Position numbers and translations under genes: made by a program. This document shows, in pieces, positions 1-9,403 of a stretch of DNA of 64,000 nucleotides. The notes below the pieces were generated by a model. It saw only the letters and a program-made list of their open reading frames with translations, was not told where the DNA came from and searched no databases. Origin of the DNA: Erythrobacter fulvus (GTDB taxonomy: Bacteria; Pseudomonadota; Alphaproteobacteria; Sphingomonadales; Sphingomonadaceae); assembly GCF_028595285.1 (NCBI RefSeq), contig NZ_JAQQXQ010000001.1, positions 208,308 to 272,307 on the forward strand, read 5' to 3'. Position 1 is the stretch's first letter. Each line of letters opens with the position of its first letter.

Positions 1-89
1 CCGGCGGGCAGGGCAGCCGCATAGGTATCGAGCAGATGGGTCGTAAGCCGGCCTTTGTCGGGGTGTCCGTCCAGCAGCAAAACGTTCAT
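1..89 (-). CDS. Partial NAD(P)H-quinone-type flavodoxin-fold protein (N-terminus only)
   Basis: Only the first 29 codons are in the window and the gene runs off the left edge. The visible N-terminus reads MNVLLLDGHPDKGRL, then a helix. A short hydrophobic beta strand followed by a GHP loop with Arg/Leu is how Flavodoxin_2-fold NAD(P)H dehydrogenases begin, the loop being the flavin-phosphate binding turn. The family assignment rests on this fragment alone, so substrate and full length cannot be judged. A terminator for the convergently placed rpsD transcript lies just upstream of its start, so the gene must have its own promoter between them. Confidence 0.5.
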   Translation of the reverse strand, partial: MNVLLLDGHPDKGRLTTHLLDTYAAALPA

Positions 90-141
90 GATGGTGCGAT
101 CCCTCGTTCAAGCGTCCAGAATCAATGGGCGGGATTGCACC

Positions 142-174
142 AAAAGAAAAGGGCGGCCCCGAAGGAGCCGCCCC
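142..174 (-). terminator. Rho-independent terminator of rpsD
   Basis: On the minus strand a 10-bp G+C-rich stem (one G-T pair) closes a three-base TTC loop. It spans 151-173 and is followed by TTTTCTTTTG. It sits 28 bases past the rpsD stop codon, so it most likely ends that transcript. Confidence 0.8.
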
Positions 175-201
175 GTTTCGTTTCGCCTGATCTGAAACCG
201 A

Positions 202-816
202 TCAGCGCGAGTAGAATTCGACCACCAGGTTCGGTTCCATCGTCACCGGGTAGGGAACTTCGTCGAGCTTGGGCACGCGGGTGAAGCTCACCTTGTCGTT
301 GCCGTCGGGCGCGACGTAATCGGGAATGTCACGCTCGGGCAGGGTCTGCGCTTCGATCACGAGCGCCATTTCCTTAGCCTTGCTGCCGAGGCTGATGACG
401 TCGCCCACGTCGATCCGGCGCGAGGCGATGTTGCACTTCACACCGTTGACGTAGATGTGGCCGTGGCTGACGATCTGGCGCGCGGCGAAGATGGTCGGTG
501 CGAACTTGGCGCGGTAGACCACCATGTCCAGACGACGCTCGAGCAGGCCGATCAGGTTCTGGCTGGTATCGCCCTTCATACGGGCGGCTTCGGCATAGGT
601 GCGCTTGAACTGCTTTTCGGTGACGTCGCCGTAGTAGCCCTTGAGCTTCTGCTTGGCGCGCAGCTGAAGGCCGAAGTCGCTCATCTTGCCCTTGCGGCGC
701 TGGCCGTGCTGGCCGGGGCCGTAGGAACGCTTGTTCACCGGGGAATTGGGACGACCCCAGATGTTTTCGCCCATCCGGCGGTCAAGCTTGTACTTGGCGC
801 TCTTGCGCTTCGACAT
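202..816 (-). CDS. rpsD: 30S ribosomal protein S4
   Basis: The 204-residue product is the primary 16S rRNA-binding protein S4, which nucleates 30S assembly at the five-way junction of the 5' domain. The N-terminal S4 region runs to about residue 90, with the conserved [15 protein letters not shown] and KQKLKGYYG stretches. The S4 RNA-binding domain follows at about 91-152 ([15 protein letters not shown], then SHGHIYVNG). Length and motifs are typical for an alphaproteobacterium. The gene stands alone here rather than in the alpha operon, as is usual in this class. A 184-base leader separates it from the exported-protein gene upstream, and a strong terminator follows. Confidence 0.97.
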   Translation of the reverse strand: MSKRKSAKYKLDRRMGENIWGRPNSPVNKRSYGPGQHGQRRKGKMSDFGLQLRAKQKLKGYYGDVTEKQFKRTYAEAARMKGDTSQNLIGLLERRLDMVVYRAKFAPTIFAARQIVSHGHIYVNGVKCNIASRRIDVGDVISLGSKAKEMALVIEAQTLPERDIPDYVAPDGNDKVSFTRVPKLDEVPYPVTMEPNLVVEFYSR

Positions 817-945
817 ATGTCGTATCCTTCAAATATGCTGGATCGGCCCAGTGCCGACCATTCAACCCGGCATCGCACCATCGGGACATGCGTCCTGATG
901 CGGCCACCGCTTCACCGGGGTGCGGGGCCCATTCGCGAAGGCGCG

Positions 946-973
946 CGCATAGCAGGATTGCGCGCACGGTCAA
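946..973 (-). promoter_or_regulatory. Candidate sigma70 promoter for rpsD
   Basis: On the minus strand TTGACC (968-973) is followed after 16 bases by TATGCG (946-951). This would give a leader of about 120 bases before the rpsD ATG. The -35 fits the TTGAC core favoured in alphaproteobacteria; the -10 is imperfect. Confidence 0.4.
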
Positions 974-1000
974 GCGCAACCCGCCATTGGGCACGGGCAA

Positions 1001-1276
1001 TCAGCGCGGGTTATTGAGCTCGCGCCATTGCTCGGTGGTGCGGCAGACCTTGGTCTTGCGGCGGCTCGACATGTCGAGCCGGACATAGCGGCAGATGCGC
1101 GAAGGCTCGGCGTTGTCGTCTTGGACATCGGCCTTTTCAGCGGGAGCCTGCTTTTCCTCGGCGGTTTCGCCATCGTTCTGCGGCTCGGCGCTTTGTGCGG
1201 CGAGAGCAGCGGAAGCAAACAGCGGCGCAGCAAGCACGGCAAACACCGCACCGGCGCGGAACGACAGCGATTTCAT
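1001..1276 (-). CDS. Small exported protein of unknown function
   Basis: The 91-residue product starts MKSLSFRAGAVF and has a clear Sec signal peptide. Its hydrophobic core is at about 7-25 and the likely cleavage is after ALA near residue 29. The mature part begins with a Glu/Ala-rich segment and ends with a compact two-cysteine module (ICRYVR, then KTKVCRTTEQW). A Cys...R...C-R-T-x-x-x-W pattern recurs in small secreted proteins of sphingomonads; that is recollection, not a search. The ATG at 1276 was chosen because the signal peptide starts there. No function can be given. It lies 90 bases after trmJ in the same direction. Confidence 0.75.
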   Translation of the reverse strand: MKSLSFRAGAVFAVLAAPLFASAALAAQSAEPQNDGETAEEKQAPAEKADVQDDNAEPSRICRYVRLDMSSRRKTKVCRTTEQWRELNNPR

Positions 1277-1366
1277 AAGCAATCTCACAGGGTTCGGGAG
1301 GTGAAGAGGAGCCCGAGGCCTAACTTGCGATTGCCGGCCTGTCCAATGCAAAAGGCGCAAGCAGCG

Positions 1367-2113
1367 TCAGTCGCGCGGATTGCGCTCCAGCGTGCTGAGA
1401 ATGCCGCGCAAGGTGCGAACCTCCAGATGGTTCCAGCCCGGCTTGGTCAGCAACCCGCGCAGCGTGCGGCGGGTGGATTCAGCACGAGCCTCGGGCCGGA
1501 AATAGCCGCGCGGTTCGAGCAGTTTTTCGAAATGCGCGACCAGCCCGTCGAGCTCGTCCTGCGGGGCGGGCGGCAGCACGTCCTCGGCAGTCGGTTGCAC
1601 CAGCACCTCCGCCGCACCCGCGAGCTCGCGCCCGATCCGCGACCATTCATAGGCGACCAGGATCACCGCCTGCGCAAGATTGAGCGAGCCGAATTCGGGA
1701 TTGATCGGAACGGTCAGGATATTACGGGCCAGCGCCACATCCTCGGTCTCCAGACCTGAACGTTCGGGGCCAAAAATGATCGCATGGCGACCGGGCAGGG
1801 TATGGACCTGACGCCCGGCCTCGTCAGCGCCGATCACCGGCTTGGTGACGCCGCGCTTCCTCACAGTGGTCGCATGGACATGGGCGCAATCGGCGACGGC
1901 TTCTGCCGTGGTGGCATAGACCTTTGCCTGTTCGAGCACGATGTCCGCGCCCGAAGCGGCGGGGCCGGCCGACGGGTTGGGCCAACCGTCGCGCGGGCTG
2001 ACGAGGCGCATCTCGGTCAGCCCGAAATTGAGCATCGCGCGCGCCGCCTTGCCGATATTCTCGCCCAGCTGCGGGCGCACAAGAACGATCACCGGCTTGT
2101 TCAGATCGGTCAT
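1367..2113 (-). CDS. trmJ: SPOUT-class tRNA/rRNA 2'-O-methyltransferase (TrmJ type)
   Basis: The 248-residue protein belongs to the TrmH/SpoU superfamily of 2'-O-ribose methyltransferases. Closest in layout is TrmJ, which methylates position 32 of tRNA. The first motif is RPQLGENIGKAARAM near residue 13. The knotted SAM-binding site is seen as IIFGPERSGLE and then VPINPEFGSLNLAQAV, the asparagine-rich motif 3 of the family. The C-terminal 80 residues form the helical extension that TrmJ has and shorter TrmL lacks. The gene begins 8 bases after nrdR ends, so the two are probably one operon. Methylated position and tRNA set are inferred from the family. Confidence 0.9.
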   Translation of the reverse strand: MTDLNKPVIVLVRPQLGENIGKAARAMLNFGLTEMRLVSPRDGWPNPSAGPAASGADIVLEQAKVYATTAEAVADCAHVHATTVRKRGVTKPVIGADEAGRQVHTLPGRHAIIFGPERSGLETEDVALARNILTVPINPEFGSLNLAQAVILVAYEWSRIGRELAGAAEVLVQPTAEDVLPPAPQDELDGLVAHFEKLLEPRGYFRPEARAESTRRTLRGLLTKPGWNHLEVRTLRGILSTLERNPRD

Positions 2114-2121
2114 CTTCCTGC

Positions 2122-2583
2122 CTATTCTTTCGCGGCTTGCTGAACGGTGCTCGCAAATTCTTCGAAGTCGCGCGCCTCGGAAAAATCGCGGTAGACGCTG
2201 GCGAACCGGATATAGGCGACAGAATCGATCTGGCGCAGGCCTTCCATCACCAGTTCACCGATGCGGGCAGAGGGCACTTCTGCCTCGCCCGAGGTTTCGA
2301 CCTGACGCTGGATGCCCGAAATCAGCTGGTCGAGCCGTTCCTGCTCGATATCGCGCTTGCGGCAGGCGAGGGCGATGGATTGTTCGAGCTTCGATCGTTC
2401 GAAGGGTTCGCGGCGGTCACCCGACTTTACCACCACGACTTCGCGCAGCTGCACGCGTTCGAAGGTGGTGAAGCGGGCCCCGCAGGACGAACATTGGCGA
2501 CGGCGCCGGATCGAGGCGTTGTCCTCGGTCGGGCGGCTGTCCTTTACCTGAGTGTCGTCATGGGCGCAAAAGGGGCAGCGCAT
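2122..2583 (-). CDS. nrdR: NrdR, repressor of ribonucleotide reductase genes
   Basis: The 153-residue product matches NrdR over its full length. A zinc ribbon uses C3, C6, C31 and C34 and contains the basic stretch SIRRRRQC that contacts NrdR boxes. An ATP-cone domain fills about residues 49-139 ([18 protein letters not shown] onward) and senses ATP/dATP. When loaded with dATP the protein represses nrd operons. No nrd gene is in the window, so it acts in trans. A 73-codon membrane protein gene ends 8 bases before its start (2592), so those two may be cotranscribed. Confidence 0.95.
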   Translation of the reverse strand: MRCPFCAHDDTQVKDSRPTEDNASIRRRRQCSSCGARFTTFERVQLREVVVVKSGDRREPFERSKLEQSIALACRKRDIEQERLDQLISGIQRQVETSGEAEVPSARIGELVMEGLRQIDSVAYIRFASVYRDFSEARDFEEFASTVQQAAKE

Positions 2584-2591
2584 TCAGGGGG

Positions 2592-2813
2592 TTATTTCTT
2601 TATTCTCTGATAGAGCGCGAATCCGGCGCCTACCGCGAGGCCGACCGGCCAAGAGATCACCGGCAACAGGGCTCCGGCCACCGCACCGATCGCCGCACCG
2701 GTCAGGACGGGTGCGGTAGAGGGGTGATTGACCCCCTCCTTGGCCATGCCCGTAATCTCGGCCTTGGCATCTTCGACCCATTCGGGGGTCTGGCGCGGTT
2801 CCTGATCGCTCAT
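2592..2813 (-). CDS. Small membrane protein of unknown function between glyA and nrdR
   Basis: The 73-residue product starts MSDQEPRQTPEWVED. A charged N-terminal 35 residues is followed by one or two glycine-rich hydrophobic stretches (TGAAIGAVAGALLPVI, then WPVGLAVGAGFALYQ) and a basic C-terminus, RIKK. This looks like a helical hairpin or single membrane anchor with cytoplasmic ends. The ATG at 2813 lies 10 bases after the glyA stop and is preferred over a longer in-frame extension that would run into glyA. Its position suggests cotranscription with glyA and nrdR. I do not recognise a named family. Confidence 0.7.
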   Translation of the reverse strand: MSDQEPRQTPEWVEDAKAEITGMAKEGVNHPSTAPVLTGAAIGAVAGALLPVISWPVGLAVGAGFALYQRIKK

Positions 2814-2823
2814 GGCGGTATCC

Positions 2824-4149
2824 TTACATGCCGGGATAGACGGGGAAGGCGGCGCAGAGTTCGGACACGCGGCCGCGCACGCTTTCTTCCACCTGCGCAT
2901 CGCCTTCAGGGCCATTTTTCGCAAGCCCATCAACCACTTCGGCGATCAGCTTGCCGACGATGCGGAACTCCTCCGGGCCGAAGCCGCGGGTGGTGCCGGC
3001 GGGCGTGCCAAGGCGGATGCCGCTGGTAACGAAGGGCGAGCGGGTGTCGTAGGGTATGCCGTTCTTGTTGCAGGTCAGGAAGGCGCGATCGAGGCCCTTT
3101 TCGGCGTCCTTGCCGGTCACGTCCTTGGCCGTCAGATCGACCAGCATCGAGTGGTTGTCGGTGCCGCCTGAAACGATCCGCAGCCCGTTTTCCTCAAGGC
3201 TCGCCGCAAGTGCGCGGGCGTTCTCGACGATGCGGTGGGCGTAGGTCTTGAATTCGGGTTGCAGCGCCTCGCGGAAGGCGACTGCCTTGGCCGCGACGAC
3301 ATGCATCAGCGGGCCGCCCTGAAGGCCGGGGAACACCGCCATGTTGAGCGGCTTGGTATATTTCTCGTCGTTCCACAGGATGATGCCCGAACGCGGACCG
3401 CGCAGGCTCTTGTGGGTGGTCGAGGTGACGATGTCGCAATGCGGGAAGGGCGAGGGATGGGCGCCGCCAGCGACAAGGCCGGAGATGTGGCTCATATCGC
3501 ACAGCAACACCGCGCCCACTTCGTCGGCGATGGCGCGGAAGGCGGGGAAATCCCAGGTGCGCGAATAGGCGGTGCCGCCGCAGATGATGATCTTCGGCTT
3601 GCTTTCCCGCGCCTTGGCGGCGACCTCGTCCATGTCGATCAGCTCGCTATCGCGCGAAACGCCATAGGAGACGACATTGAACCACTTGCCGCTCATGTTG
3701 ACGGGCGAGCCGTGGGTGAGGTGGCCGCCCGAGTTCAGATCCAGACCCATGAAGGTGTCGCCTGGGTTGAGCAGGGCAAGGAACACCGCCTGGTTCATCT
3801 GCGAGCCCGAATTGGGCTGCACATTGGCGAAATTGCAGCCGAACAGCTGCTTGGCACGCTCGATCGCCAGCGTTTCGACCACGTCGGCATAGTCGCAGCC
3901 GCCGTAGTAACGCTTACCCGGGTAGCCTTCGGCATACTTGTTGGTGAACACCGAGCCAGTCGCTTCAAGCACCGCGCGGCTCGCGATGTTTTCGGACGCG
4001 ATCAGTTCGATCTTGTCACGCTGGCGGGCGAGTTCCTTGGCGACGGCGGCGGCGATCTCCGGATCGGCGGTGGCCAGATCATCGCGCCAGAACCCCTCCA
4101 TCGACTGGGCGGCGTGACGGGCGGAGAAATCGGCGGGGGCGGTGCTCAT
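2824..4149 (-). CDS. glyA: Serine hydroxymethyltransferase
   Basis: This 441-residue PLP enzyme interconverts serine and glycine with tetrahydrofolate and supplies one-carbon units. The PLP lysine is K247 in the motif [14 protein letters not shown]. The folate/substrate signatures [10 protein letters not shown] (near 48) and [15 protein letters not shown] (71-85) are intact. The length is typical. Its ATG overlaps the rpiB stop as ATGA, so the two are translationally coupled. The ribB and ribH genes are elsewhere, so no single pathway explains the neighbours. Confidence 0.97.
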   Translation of the reverse strand: MSTAPADFSARHAAQSMEGFWRDDLATADPEIAAAVAKELARQRDKIELIASENIASRAVLEATGSVFTNKYAEGYPGKRYYGGCDYADVVETLAIERAKQLFGCNFANVQPNSGSQMNQAVFLALLNPGDTFMGLDLNSGGHLTHGSPVNMSGKWFNVVSYGVSRDSELIDMDEVAAKARESKPKIIICGGTAYSRTWDFPAFRAIADEVGAVLLCDMSHISGLVAGGAHPSPFPHCDIVTSTTHKSLRGPRSGIILWNDEKYTKPLNMAVFPGLQGGPLMHVVAAKAVAFREALQPEFKTYAHRIVENARALAASLEENGLRIVSGGTDNHSMLVDLTAKDVTGKDAEKGLDRAFLTCNKNGIPYDTRSPFVTSGIRLGTPAGTTRGFGPEEFRIVGKLIAEVVDGLAKNGPEGDAQVEESVRGRVSELCAAFPVYPGM

Positions 4150-4625
4150 TGATGGGTCTCGATATGATCGGGGAAGAACGGGGGCTGGCCAAGCTTGCCC
4201 ACCCGGCGCTGGTGACGCCCGGCCGGATCGCCGGCGTCAGCGAATTCGGTGTCAAGGAAAGTGGCAACGCAGGACTTGGCCATTTCGATCCCGACAAGAC
4301 GCGCGCCCATCGCGATGCAGTTGGCATCATTATGTTCGCGGGCAAGCGCGGCGGAGAGCGGTTCTGACACCAGCGCACAGCGCACTTCGGGGTGACGGTT
4401 GACGGCAATTGAAATGCCGATGCCGCTTCCGCACAGGGCGATGCCGAATTCGACTGTCCCTTCCGCGATGATCTCGGCCAGGCGGTAGCCGTAATCAGGG
4501 TAATCGACGCTCTGCCCGGGTTCAGGGCCGAGATCGGCGACTTCGTGGCCTTCGTCGATGAGCCATTCGGCAAGGTCTGCCTTCAGCTCGGTCGCGGCGT
4601 GATCGGATGCAATGGCGATGCGCAT
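4146..4625 (-). CDS. rpiB: Ribose-5-phosphate isomerase B
   Basis: The 159-residue product is a RpiB/LacA/LacB-type isomerase that interconverts ribulose 5-phosphate and ribose 5-phosphate in the pentose phosphate pathway. [11 protein letters not shown] at the N-terminus holds the phosphate-binding Asp-His. DYPDYGY and the active-site [15 protein letters not shown] with C65 are present, followed by [13 protein letters not shown]. It heads a coupled pair with glyA (ATGA overlap). Other activities of the family, such as allose-6-phosphate isomerisation, cannot be excluded from sequence. Confidence 0.93.
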   Translation of the reverse strand: MRIAIASDHAATELKADLAEWLIDEGHEVADLGPEPGQSVDYPDYGYRLAEIIAEGTVEFGIALCGSGIGISIAVNRHPEVRCALVSEPLSAALAREHNDANCIAMGARLVGIEMAKSCVATFLDTEFADAGDPAGRHQRRVGKLGQPPFFPDHIETHQ

Positions 4626-4704
4626 GGCGCTCTACATAAGGGCGCACGGCGATTCTCTCCACCCCGTAAGCGCGCCTTTTCTACGATAAGCGCGGCTCAG
4701 TCCG

Positions 4705-5340
4705 TCAGACGAGCTTTTTGCGCAGCCACTTCCACAATTTATCGACTTCTTTGGCCGCCTTGCCTTGCGGATCGGCCTCGGCAGCTGTTTCGCCCTTGGC
4801 GGAGGAGCGGTGGAAGTCCGCGCGTTCGCCCAGCATGATCGGGCAGATGGAAAGCCCCAGGCCCTTGGCGAACTGCTCCGCATAGGCGGTCAGCACCTTC
4901 GCGCCGGCGGGCACGGCGTTGAAGACCACGAAAGCGGGGGTCTTCGCCATGGCGACCAGATCGACAATCGGTTCGAGCGCGGCGAGATCGAAGGCGCGCA
5001 GCCGGGTGGGGATCAGAACGATGTCCGCCGCCTTGATCGCCTCGCGCGCGGCGGCATCGGCGTGGGGCGGGGTGTCGATCACCACGAAATCCATGCCCTG
5101 CTTTCGCGCACTGTCGATGGTGCGAATGAGGCGCGCGGGCGGGCTGGTGACCACCACGGGAAGGAAATCCCCGCGCCAGTCGCTCCACGCCGCCGCGCTT
5201 GCTTGCGGATCGGTGTCAACGACGCAGGACTGATGCCCCGCCTGCGCCGCACGTGTGGCGATGTTGACGGCCAGCGTGGTTTTCCCCGAGCCGCCCTTCT
5301 GGCTGACGATGGCGATGGTCGCGGTATCTGACTTCGCCAT
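4705..5340 (-). CDS. Orphan ParA/MinD-type Walker ATPase
   Basis: The 211-residue ATPase carries a deviant Walker A KGGSGKTT at residues 15-22, a Walker A' segment VVDTDPQASA and a Walker B VVIDTPPHAD. That places it in the ParA/Soj/MipZ-like branch. It lacks the N-terminal HTH of plasmid ParA, is shorter than chromosomal ParA, and no parB is adjacent. It starts 18 bases after rpoD ends and is probably read from the same transcript. Proteins of this size position cargo such as chemoreceptor arrays (ParC/PpfA) or other partners; which cargo is unknown here. Confidence 0.85.
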   Translation of the reverse strand: MAKSDTATIAIVSQKGGSGKTTLAVNIATRAAQAGHQSCVVDTDPQASAAAWSDWRGDFLPVVVTSPPARLIRTIDSARKQGMDFVVIDTPPHADAAAREAIKAADIVLIPTRLRAFDLAALEPIVDLVAMAKTPAFVVFNAVPAGAKVLTAYAEQFAKGLGLSICPIMLGERADFHRSSAKGETAAEADPQGKAAKEVDKLWKWLRKKLV

Positions 5341-5358
5341 CGTACCCCCCTCCGGCGC

Positions 5359-7392
5359 TTACTGATCGAGGAACGACCGCATCTTCCTTGACCGGCTCGG
5401 GTGCTTGAGCTTCCTCAGCGCCTTGGCTTCGATCTGGCGGATACGCTCGCGGGTCACCGAGAATTGCTGGCCGACTTCTTCCAGCGTGTGATCGGTGTTC
5501 ATGCCGATGCCGAAGCGCATGCGCAGCACGCGTTCCTCACGCGGAGTGAGCGAGGCCAGCACGCGGGTGACGGTCTCCTTGAGGTTCGCCTGGATCGCAG
5601 CATCCACCGGGATGATCGCGTTCTTGTCCTCGATGAAATCGCCGAGGTGCGAGTCTTCCTCGTCCCCGATGGGGGTTTCGAGGCTGATCGGCTCCTTGGC
5701 GATCTTCATCACCTTGCGCACCTTTTCCAGCGGCATGGAAAGGCGCTGCGCCATTTCTTCCGGGGTCGGCTCGCGGCCTTCCTCGTGCAGGAACTGGCGG
5801 CTCGTACGCACCAGCTTGTTGATCGTTTCGATCATGTGCACCGGAATACGGATGGTGCGCGCCTGATCGGCGATCGAGCGGGTGATCGCCTGCCGGATCC
5901 ACCATGTCGCATAGGTGCTGAACTTGTAACCGCGGCGATATTCGAACTTGTCGACCGCCTTCATCAAGCCGATATTGCCTTCCTGAATAAGATCAAGGAA
6001 TTGCAAGCCGCGGTTGGTGTATTTCTTGGCTATGGAAATCACCAGACGCAGGTTCGCCTCAACCATTTCCTTCTTGGCGATACGTGCCTCGCGCTCGCCC
6101 TTCTGCACCATGTTGACGATGCGGCGGAACTCGGTGAGGCTCATGCCGGTCTGGGCGGCGATATCGGCGATTTCGCTGCGGATACGCTCGATCGGAGCCT
6201 CCTCGCGCTCGGCGAAGGCGGCCCATTTCTTGTCCTTCTTGGCCCGCTCCTTGATCCAGGCATCGTCCATCTCGTTGCCGACATAGGACCCGAGGAAGTC
6301 GATGCGCTTGATCTTGTGGCGTTCCGCGAGACGGAGCATCTGCCCGCCCAGCGTCGTCAGGCGGCGGTTGAAGGCATAGAGATTGTCGACCAGGAATTCG
6401 ATCTTGGTCGCGTGGAACTGCACGGACTCGACCTCGGCGGTCAGCTCTTCGCGCAGCTGTTCGTATTTCTTTTCCTTCGCCGCCGGGAAATCATTGCCCG
6501 CCGCCAGCGTGTCGACCCGTTCGGCCTGCAGCTTCTCGAAGCTCTTGAACAGCTTGGTGATGCGCGCGAAGCGTTCGAGCGCCTCGGGCTTCAGCGCAGC
6601 TTCCATCTGGGCGAGGGAGAGGGTGTTGTCCTCCTCCTCTTCCTCTTCGCGCTTCGGGCGGCCTTCGCCGTCCTCGTCATCCTCGTCGGCCTCGGGCTCG
6701 TCCTCGACCTCGTCGTCCTCGCGGATGGTCGGGCCGGCGGTGGCTTCGGAAATCTCGCCGTCGTCGTCGTCATCCTCGGCGTCGTCGGCCATCTTGTCGG
6801 CGGGCGGCTCCTTCGACAGCATCGCATCGAGATCGAGGATCTCGCGCAGCTGCATGTCGCCGTTGTTGAGTGCTTCGGACCACTGGATGATGGCGTGGAA
6901 GGTGATCGGGCTTTCACACAGGCCCATGATCATCATGTCGCGCCCGGCCTCGATCCGCTTGGCGATGGCGATTTCGCCTTCGCGGCTGAGCAGTTCCACC
7001 GCGCCCATTTCGCGCAGGTACATGCGCACCGGATCGTCGGTACGCTCACCGGTGGCGAGTTTCTTGTTGGCGGCGCGGGCGTCCTTGGCAGGGCCTTTCT
7101 TCTCGCCGTCGTCGTCATCGTCGTCATCGTCGTCCGGCACCAGCGCCTCGACACCGTCGCCTTCCTCTTCGCCGTCGGCTTCGGCTTCCTCGTCGCTTTC
7201 GACGATCTGCACGCCCATTTCGGAAAGCGCGGTCTGGATGTCCTCGATCTGGTCGGGGCTCATCTCGCCCGAGGGCAGCGCTTCGTTCAGCTCGTCATAG
7301 GTGACATAGCCGCGCTTCTTGGCCTTGCTGATCAGCTTCTTGATCGAAGCCTCGTTGAGATCGATCAGCGGGGCGTCTTCCTTCTCGGCCAT
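5359..7392 (-). CDS. rpoD: RNA polymerase primary sigma factor RpoD (sigma-70)
   Basis: The 677-residue housekeeping sigma factor directs RNA polymerase to -35/-10 promoters. Region 1.1 occupies the first 80 residues. Region 1.2/2.1 begins near [20 protein letters not shown]. Region 2.3-2.4 contains [20 protein letters not shown], and region 4.2 is the C-terminal [20 protein letters not shown]. Two very acidic stretches are visible: a run of nine Asp near residue 90 and a Glu/Asp-rich block inside the non-conserved region. It follows dnaG by 61 bases in the classic macromolecular-synthesis order. Confidence 0.98.
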   Translation of the reverse strand: MAEKEDAPLIDLNEASIKKLISKAKKRGYVTYDELNEALPSGEMSPDQIEDIQTALSEMGVQIVESDEEAEADGEEEGDGVEALVPDDDDDDDDDGEKKGPAKDARAANKKLATGERTDDPVRMYLREMGAVELLSREGEIAIAKRIEAGRDMMIMGLCESPITFHAIIQWSEALNNGDMQLREILDLDAMLSKEPPADKMADDAEDDDDDGEISEATAGPTIREDDEVEDEPEADEDDEDGEGRPKREEEEEEDNTLSLAQMEAALKPEALERFARITKLFKSFEKLQAERVDTLAAGNDFPAAKEKKYEQLREELTAEVESVQFHATKIEFLVDNLYAFNRRLTTLGGQMLRLAERHKIKRIDFLGSYVGNEMDDAWIKERAKKDKKWAAFAEREEAPIERIRSEIADIAAQTGMSLTEFRRIVNMVQKGEREARIAKKEMVEANLRLVISIAKKYTNRGLQFLDLIQEGNIGLMKAVDKFEYRRGYKFSTYATWWIRQAITRSIADQARTIRIPVHMIETINKLVRTSRQFLHEEGREPTPEEMAQRLSMPLEKVRKVMKIAKEPISLETPIGDEEDSHLGDFIEDKNAIIPVDAAIQANLKETVTRVLASLTPREERVLRMRFGIGMNTDHTLEEVGQQFSVTRERIRQIEAKALRKLKHPSRSRKMRSFLDQ

Positions 7393-7453
7393 ATGTCTCG
7401 TTCAATCCGTTGCCGGGCAGCCGGTTCCTGCGCACAAGCAGGCGGTCGCCAGT

Positions 7454-9343
7454 TTATCCCATATCCTCCGCCGGAGCGGAGTCGTCATCCGTGGCCGCCG
7501 GTGCAGCCTTTCTGCGCCCGAATGCCTTCAGGCGTTCGTCAACTGTCATGAGCTGTGCACGCAGCCTGGTCTGTTCGGCAAACGATCCTTCGGGATCGCT
7601 GTCGAAACGGGCTATCGTGGCCGCAAGCGCAGCCTCAAGCGCCGGCCTTTCAACCAGCAGCGACACAGCTTCGGCCAGTTCCTCGCACGCAGCGCCGGTG
7701 GATGTGCCTTCATCAAGGAAGGCGTAACGGATGTCTGCCGGCGGGGCAGGAAGGCCTAGCGATTCGCATATGGCGACAGGCGGGCGCGAATCAAGCGTTT
7801 CTGCAAGTTCGAAGAGCGATTCGATCAGCCGTGCGGCTTCGCGGTCATGCCGCGCGAGGCTGGAAAGGGCCTCGGCATGGCGGGTGATCTCCTGCGGAAA
7901 GCGGGTGAACCCGGCGATCACCGCTGCCAGCAGGCCCTGTCGCTGGCCGCCCGCCATGATGCCCGAAAGCCGCGCACGCGCTTCTTCCGACAGTCCCGGC
8001 GGCGGCATTGCGCCCCCGCGCCAGCCGGTTCGCGAGCCGCGCTGCTGCTGGGGGGAATAGGCGGGGCGGGGCGCACGCGGTGGATAGGCGAAGGCGGAGA
8101 AGCGGTCGCCAAGCTCGCGGCGGTAAAGCGACTTGATCTCCGGATCGGCGATAGTTTCGACATGCGCCATCAGCCGCGCTTTCAGCCCTGCCTTGGCTTC
8201 AGGCGTGGTCAGGGGCTGGGCATCGCGTTCGAATTCCCACAGCGTGTCGATGAGGTTGCTCGGGCTGGCGAGCAACTGCTCCATCGCCTGGCGGCCCTGC
8301 GCCTTGATAAGATCGTCGGGATCGAGCCCCGCGGGCAACCGCACGATGGCAAGCGAGCGCATCGGCGCGAGCAGCGGCAGCGCCCGCGTAATCGCCCGCA
8401 TCGCCGCGCGTTGTCCGGCGGCATCGCCGTCAAAACACAGCACTGGCACTTCGACCATGCGCCACAGCAGTTCGAGCTGCATTTCGGTGAGCGCCGTGCC
8501 GAGCGGAGCCACGGCATCCGCGATCCCCGCATTGGCCAGCGCGATCACGTCCATATAGCCTTCGACGACCACCACCCGCCCGCTCTGGCGTGAGGCAGGG
8601 GCGGCGCGGTGGAGATTGTAGAGCGTGCGGCCCTTGTCGAACAGCTCGGTATCGGGGGAGTTCAGGTACTTGGCGACGCCATCGCGCTTGTCGAGGATGC
8701 GCCCCCCGAACGCGATCACCCGTCCGCGCGCGTCCTGAATCGGCAGCATCACGCGCCCGCGGAACCGGTCGTAGCGCTCACCCTGTTCATTGGCGGCGCG
8801 CATGCCCGCGCCCTCAAGCATGTCCTCGCCGAACCCGGAGAGCGCCTTGGGCAGCGCCTGCCGATCATCCGGTGCCCAGCCGAAGCCGAATTCGCGCATT
8901 ATTGCTGGTGAGAACCCGCGCCTTTGCAGATATTCCCGCGCCGCCCCGCCACCGGGCGCGCCGAGGCTTTCAACAAAGAACCGCTGCGCTGCTTCGGTCA
9001 CGTCAATCAGGCTGGCGCGCTGTTCGGCACGCTTGGCCATCTGCGGGTCGGGCGCGGGGACTTCCATCCCGGCCTCGGCGGCCAGCTCCTTGATCGCGTC
9101 CATGAATTGCAGGCCCGCATGATCGACCATCCAGCTGATCGCATCGCCATGCGCGCCGCAGCCGAAGCAGTGATAGAACTGCTTCTGGTCGTTGACGTAG
9201 AAGCTCGGCGTCTTCTCGTCATGGAACGGGCAGCACCCCTTCCATTCACGCCCCGCCCGCGTCAGCTTGACCGACCGCATGACAAGCGAAGACAGCGTGA
9301 TCCGCGCACGCAGCTCGTCTTTCCATTGCGGGGTGATGGCCAT
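7454..9343 (-). CDS. dnaG: DNA primase
   Basis: The 629-residue primase makes RNA primers for replication. The N-terminal zinc-binding domain has CPFHDEKTPSF (C38, H41) and HCFGCG (C59, C62). The RNA polymerase core and TOPRIM domain follow, with VVVVEGYMDVIALANAGI and the metal-binding LCFDGDAAGQRAAMRA. A basic Gly/Arg/Gln linker near residue 420 leads to a C-terminal DnaB-interaction domain with little obvious conservation, as is usual. It lies between yqeY and rpoD, all on the minus strand. Confidence 0.97.
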   Translation of the reverse strand: MAITPQWKDELRARITLSSLVMRSVKLTRAGREWKGCCPFHDEKTPSFYVNDQKQFYHCFGCGAHGDAISWMVDHAGLQFMDAIKELAAEAGMEVPAPDPQMAKRAEQRASLIDVTEAAQRFFVESLGAPGGGAAREYLQRRGFSPAIMREFGFGWAPDDRQALPKALSGFGEDMLEGAGMRAANEQGERYDRFRGRVMLPIQDARGRVIAFGGRILDKRDGVAKYLNSPDTELFDKGRTLYNLHRAAPASRQSGRVVVVEGYMDVIALANAGIADAVAPLGTALTEMQLELLWRMVEVPVLCFDGDAAGQRAAMRAITRALPLLAPMRSLAIVRLPAGLDPDDLIKAQGRQAMEQLLASPSNLIDTLWEFERDAQPLTTPEAKAGLKARLMAHVETIADPEIKSLYRRELGDRFSAFAYPPRAPRPAYSPQQQRGSRTGWRGGAMPPPGLSEEARARLSGIMAGGQRQGLLAAVIAGFTRFPQEITRHAEALSSLARHDREAARLIESLFELAETLDSRPPVAICESLGLPAPPADIRYAFLDEGTSTGAACEELAEAVSLLVERPALEAALAATIARFDSDPEGSFAEQTRLRAQLMTVDERLKAFGRRKAAPAATDDDSAPAEDMG

Positions 9344-9403
9344 GGGGAATAGGTGCGCCCGAACGCGGCTGCGTTCAAGCGCGACCTTGGCGGTTGTGCG
9401 CGA

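Noticed and set aside
4667..4694. TAAGCGCG repeated 20 bases apart between rpiB and parA
   Set aside because: An 8-base repeat in G+C-rich DNA is expected by chance and neither copy is placed at a promoter.
5401..7551. Long plus-strand open frame opposite rpoD
   Set aside because: It mirrors the G+C-rich rpoD codons and has no motif, start signal or operon sense. Long antisense frames like this are expected at this base composition.
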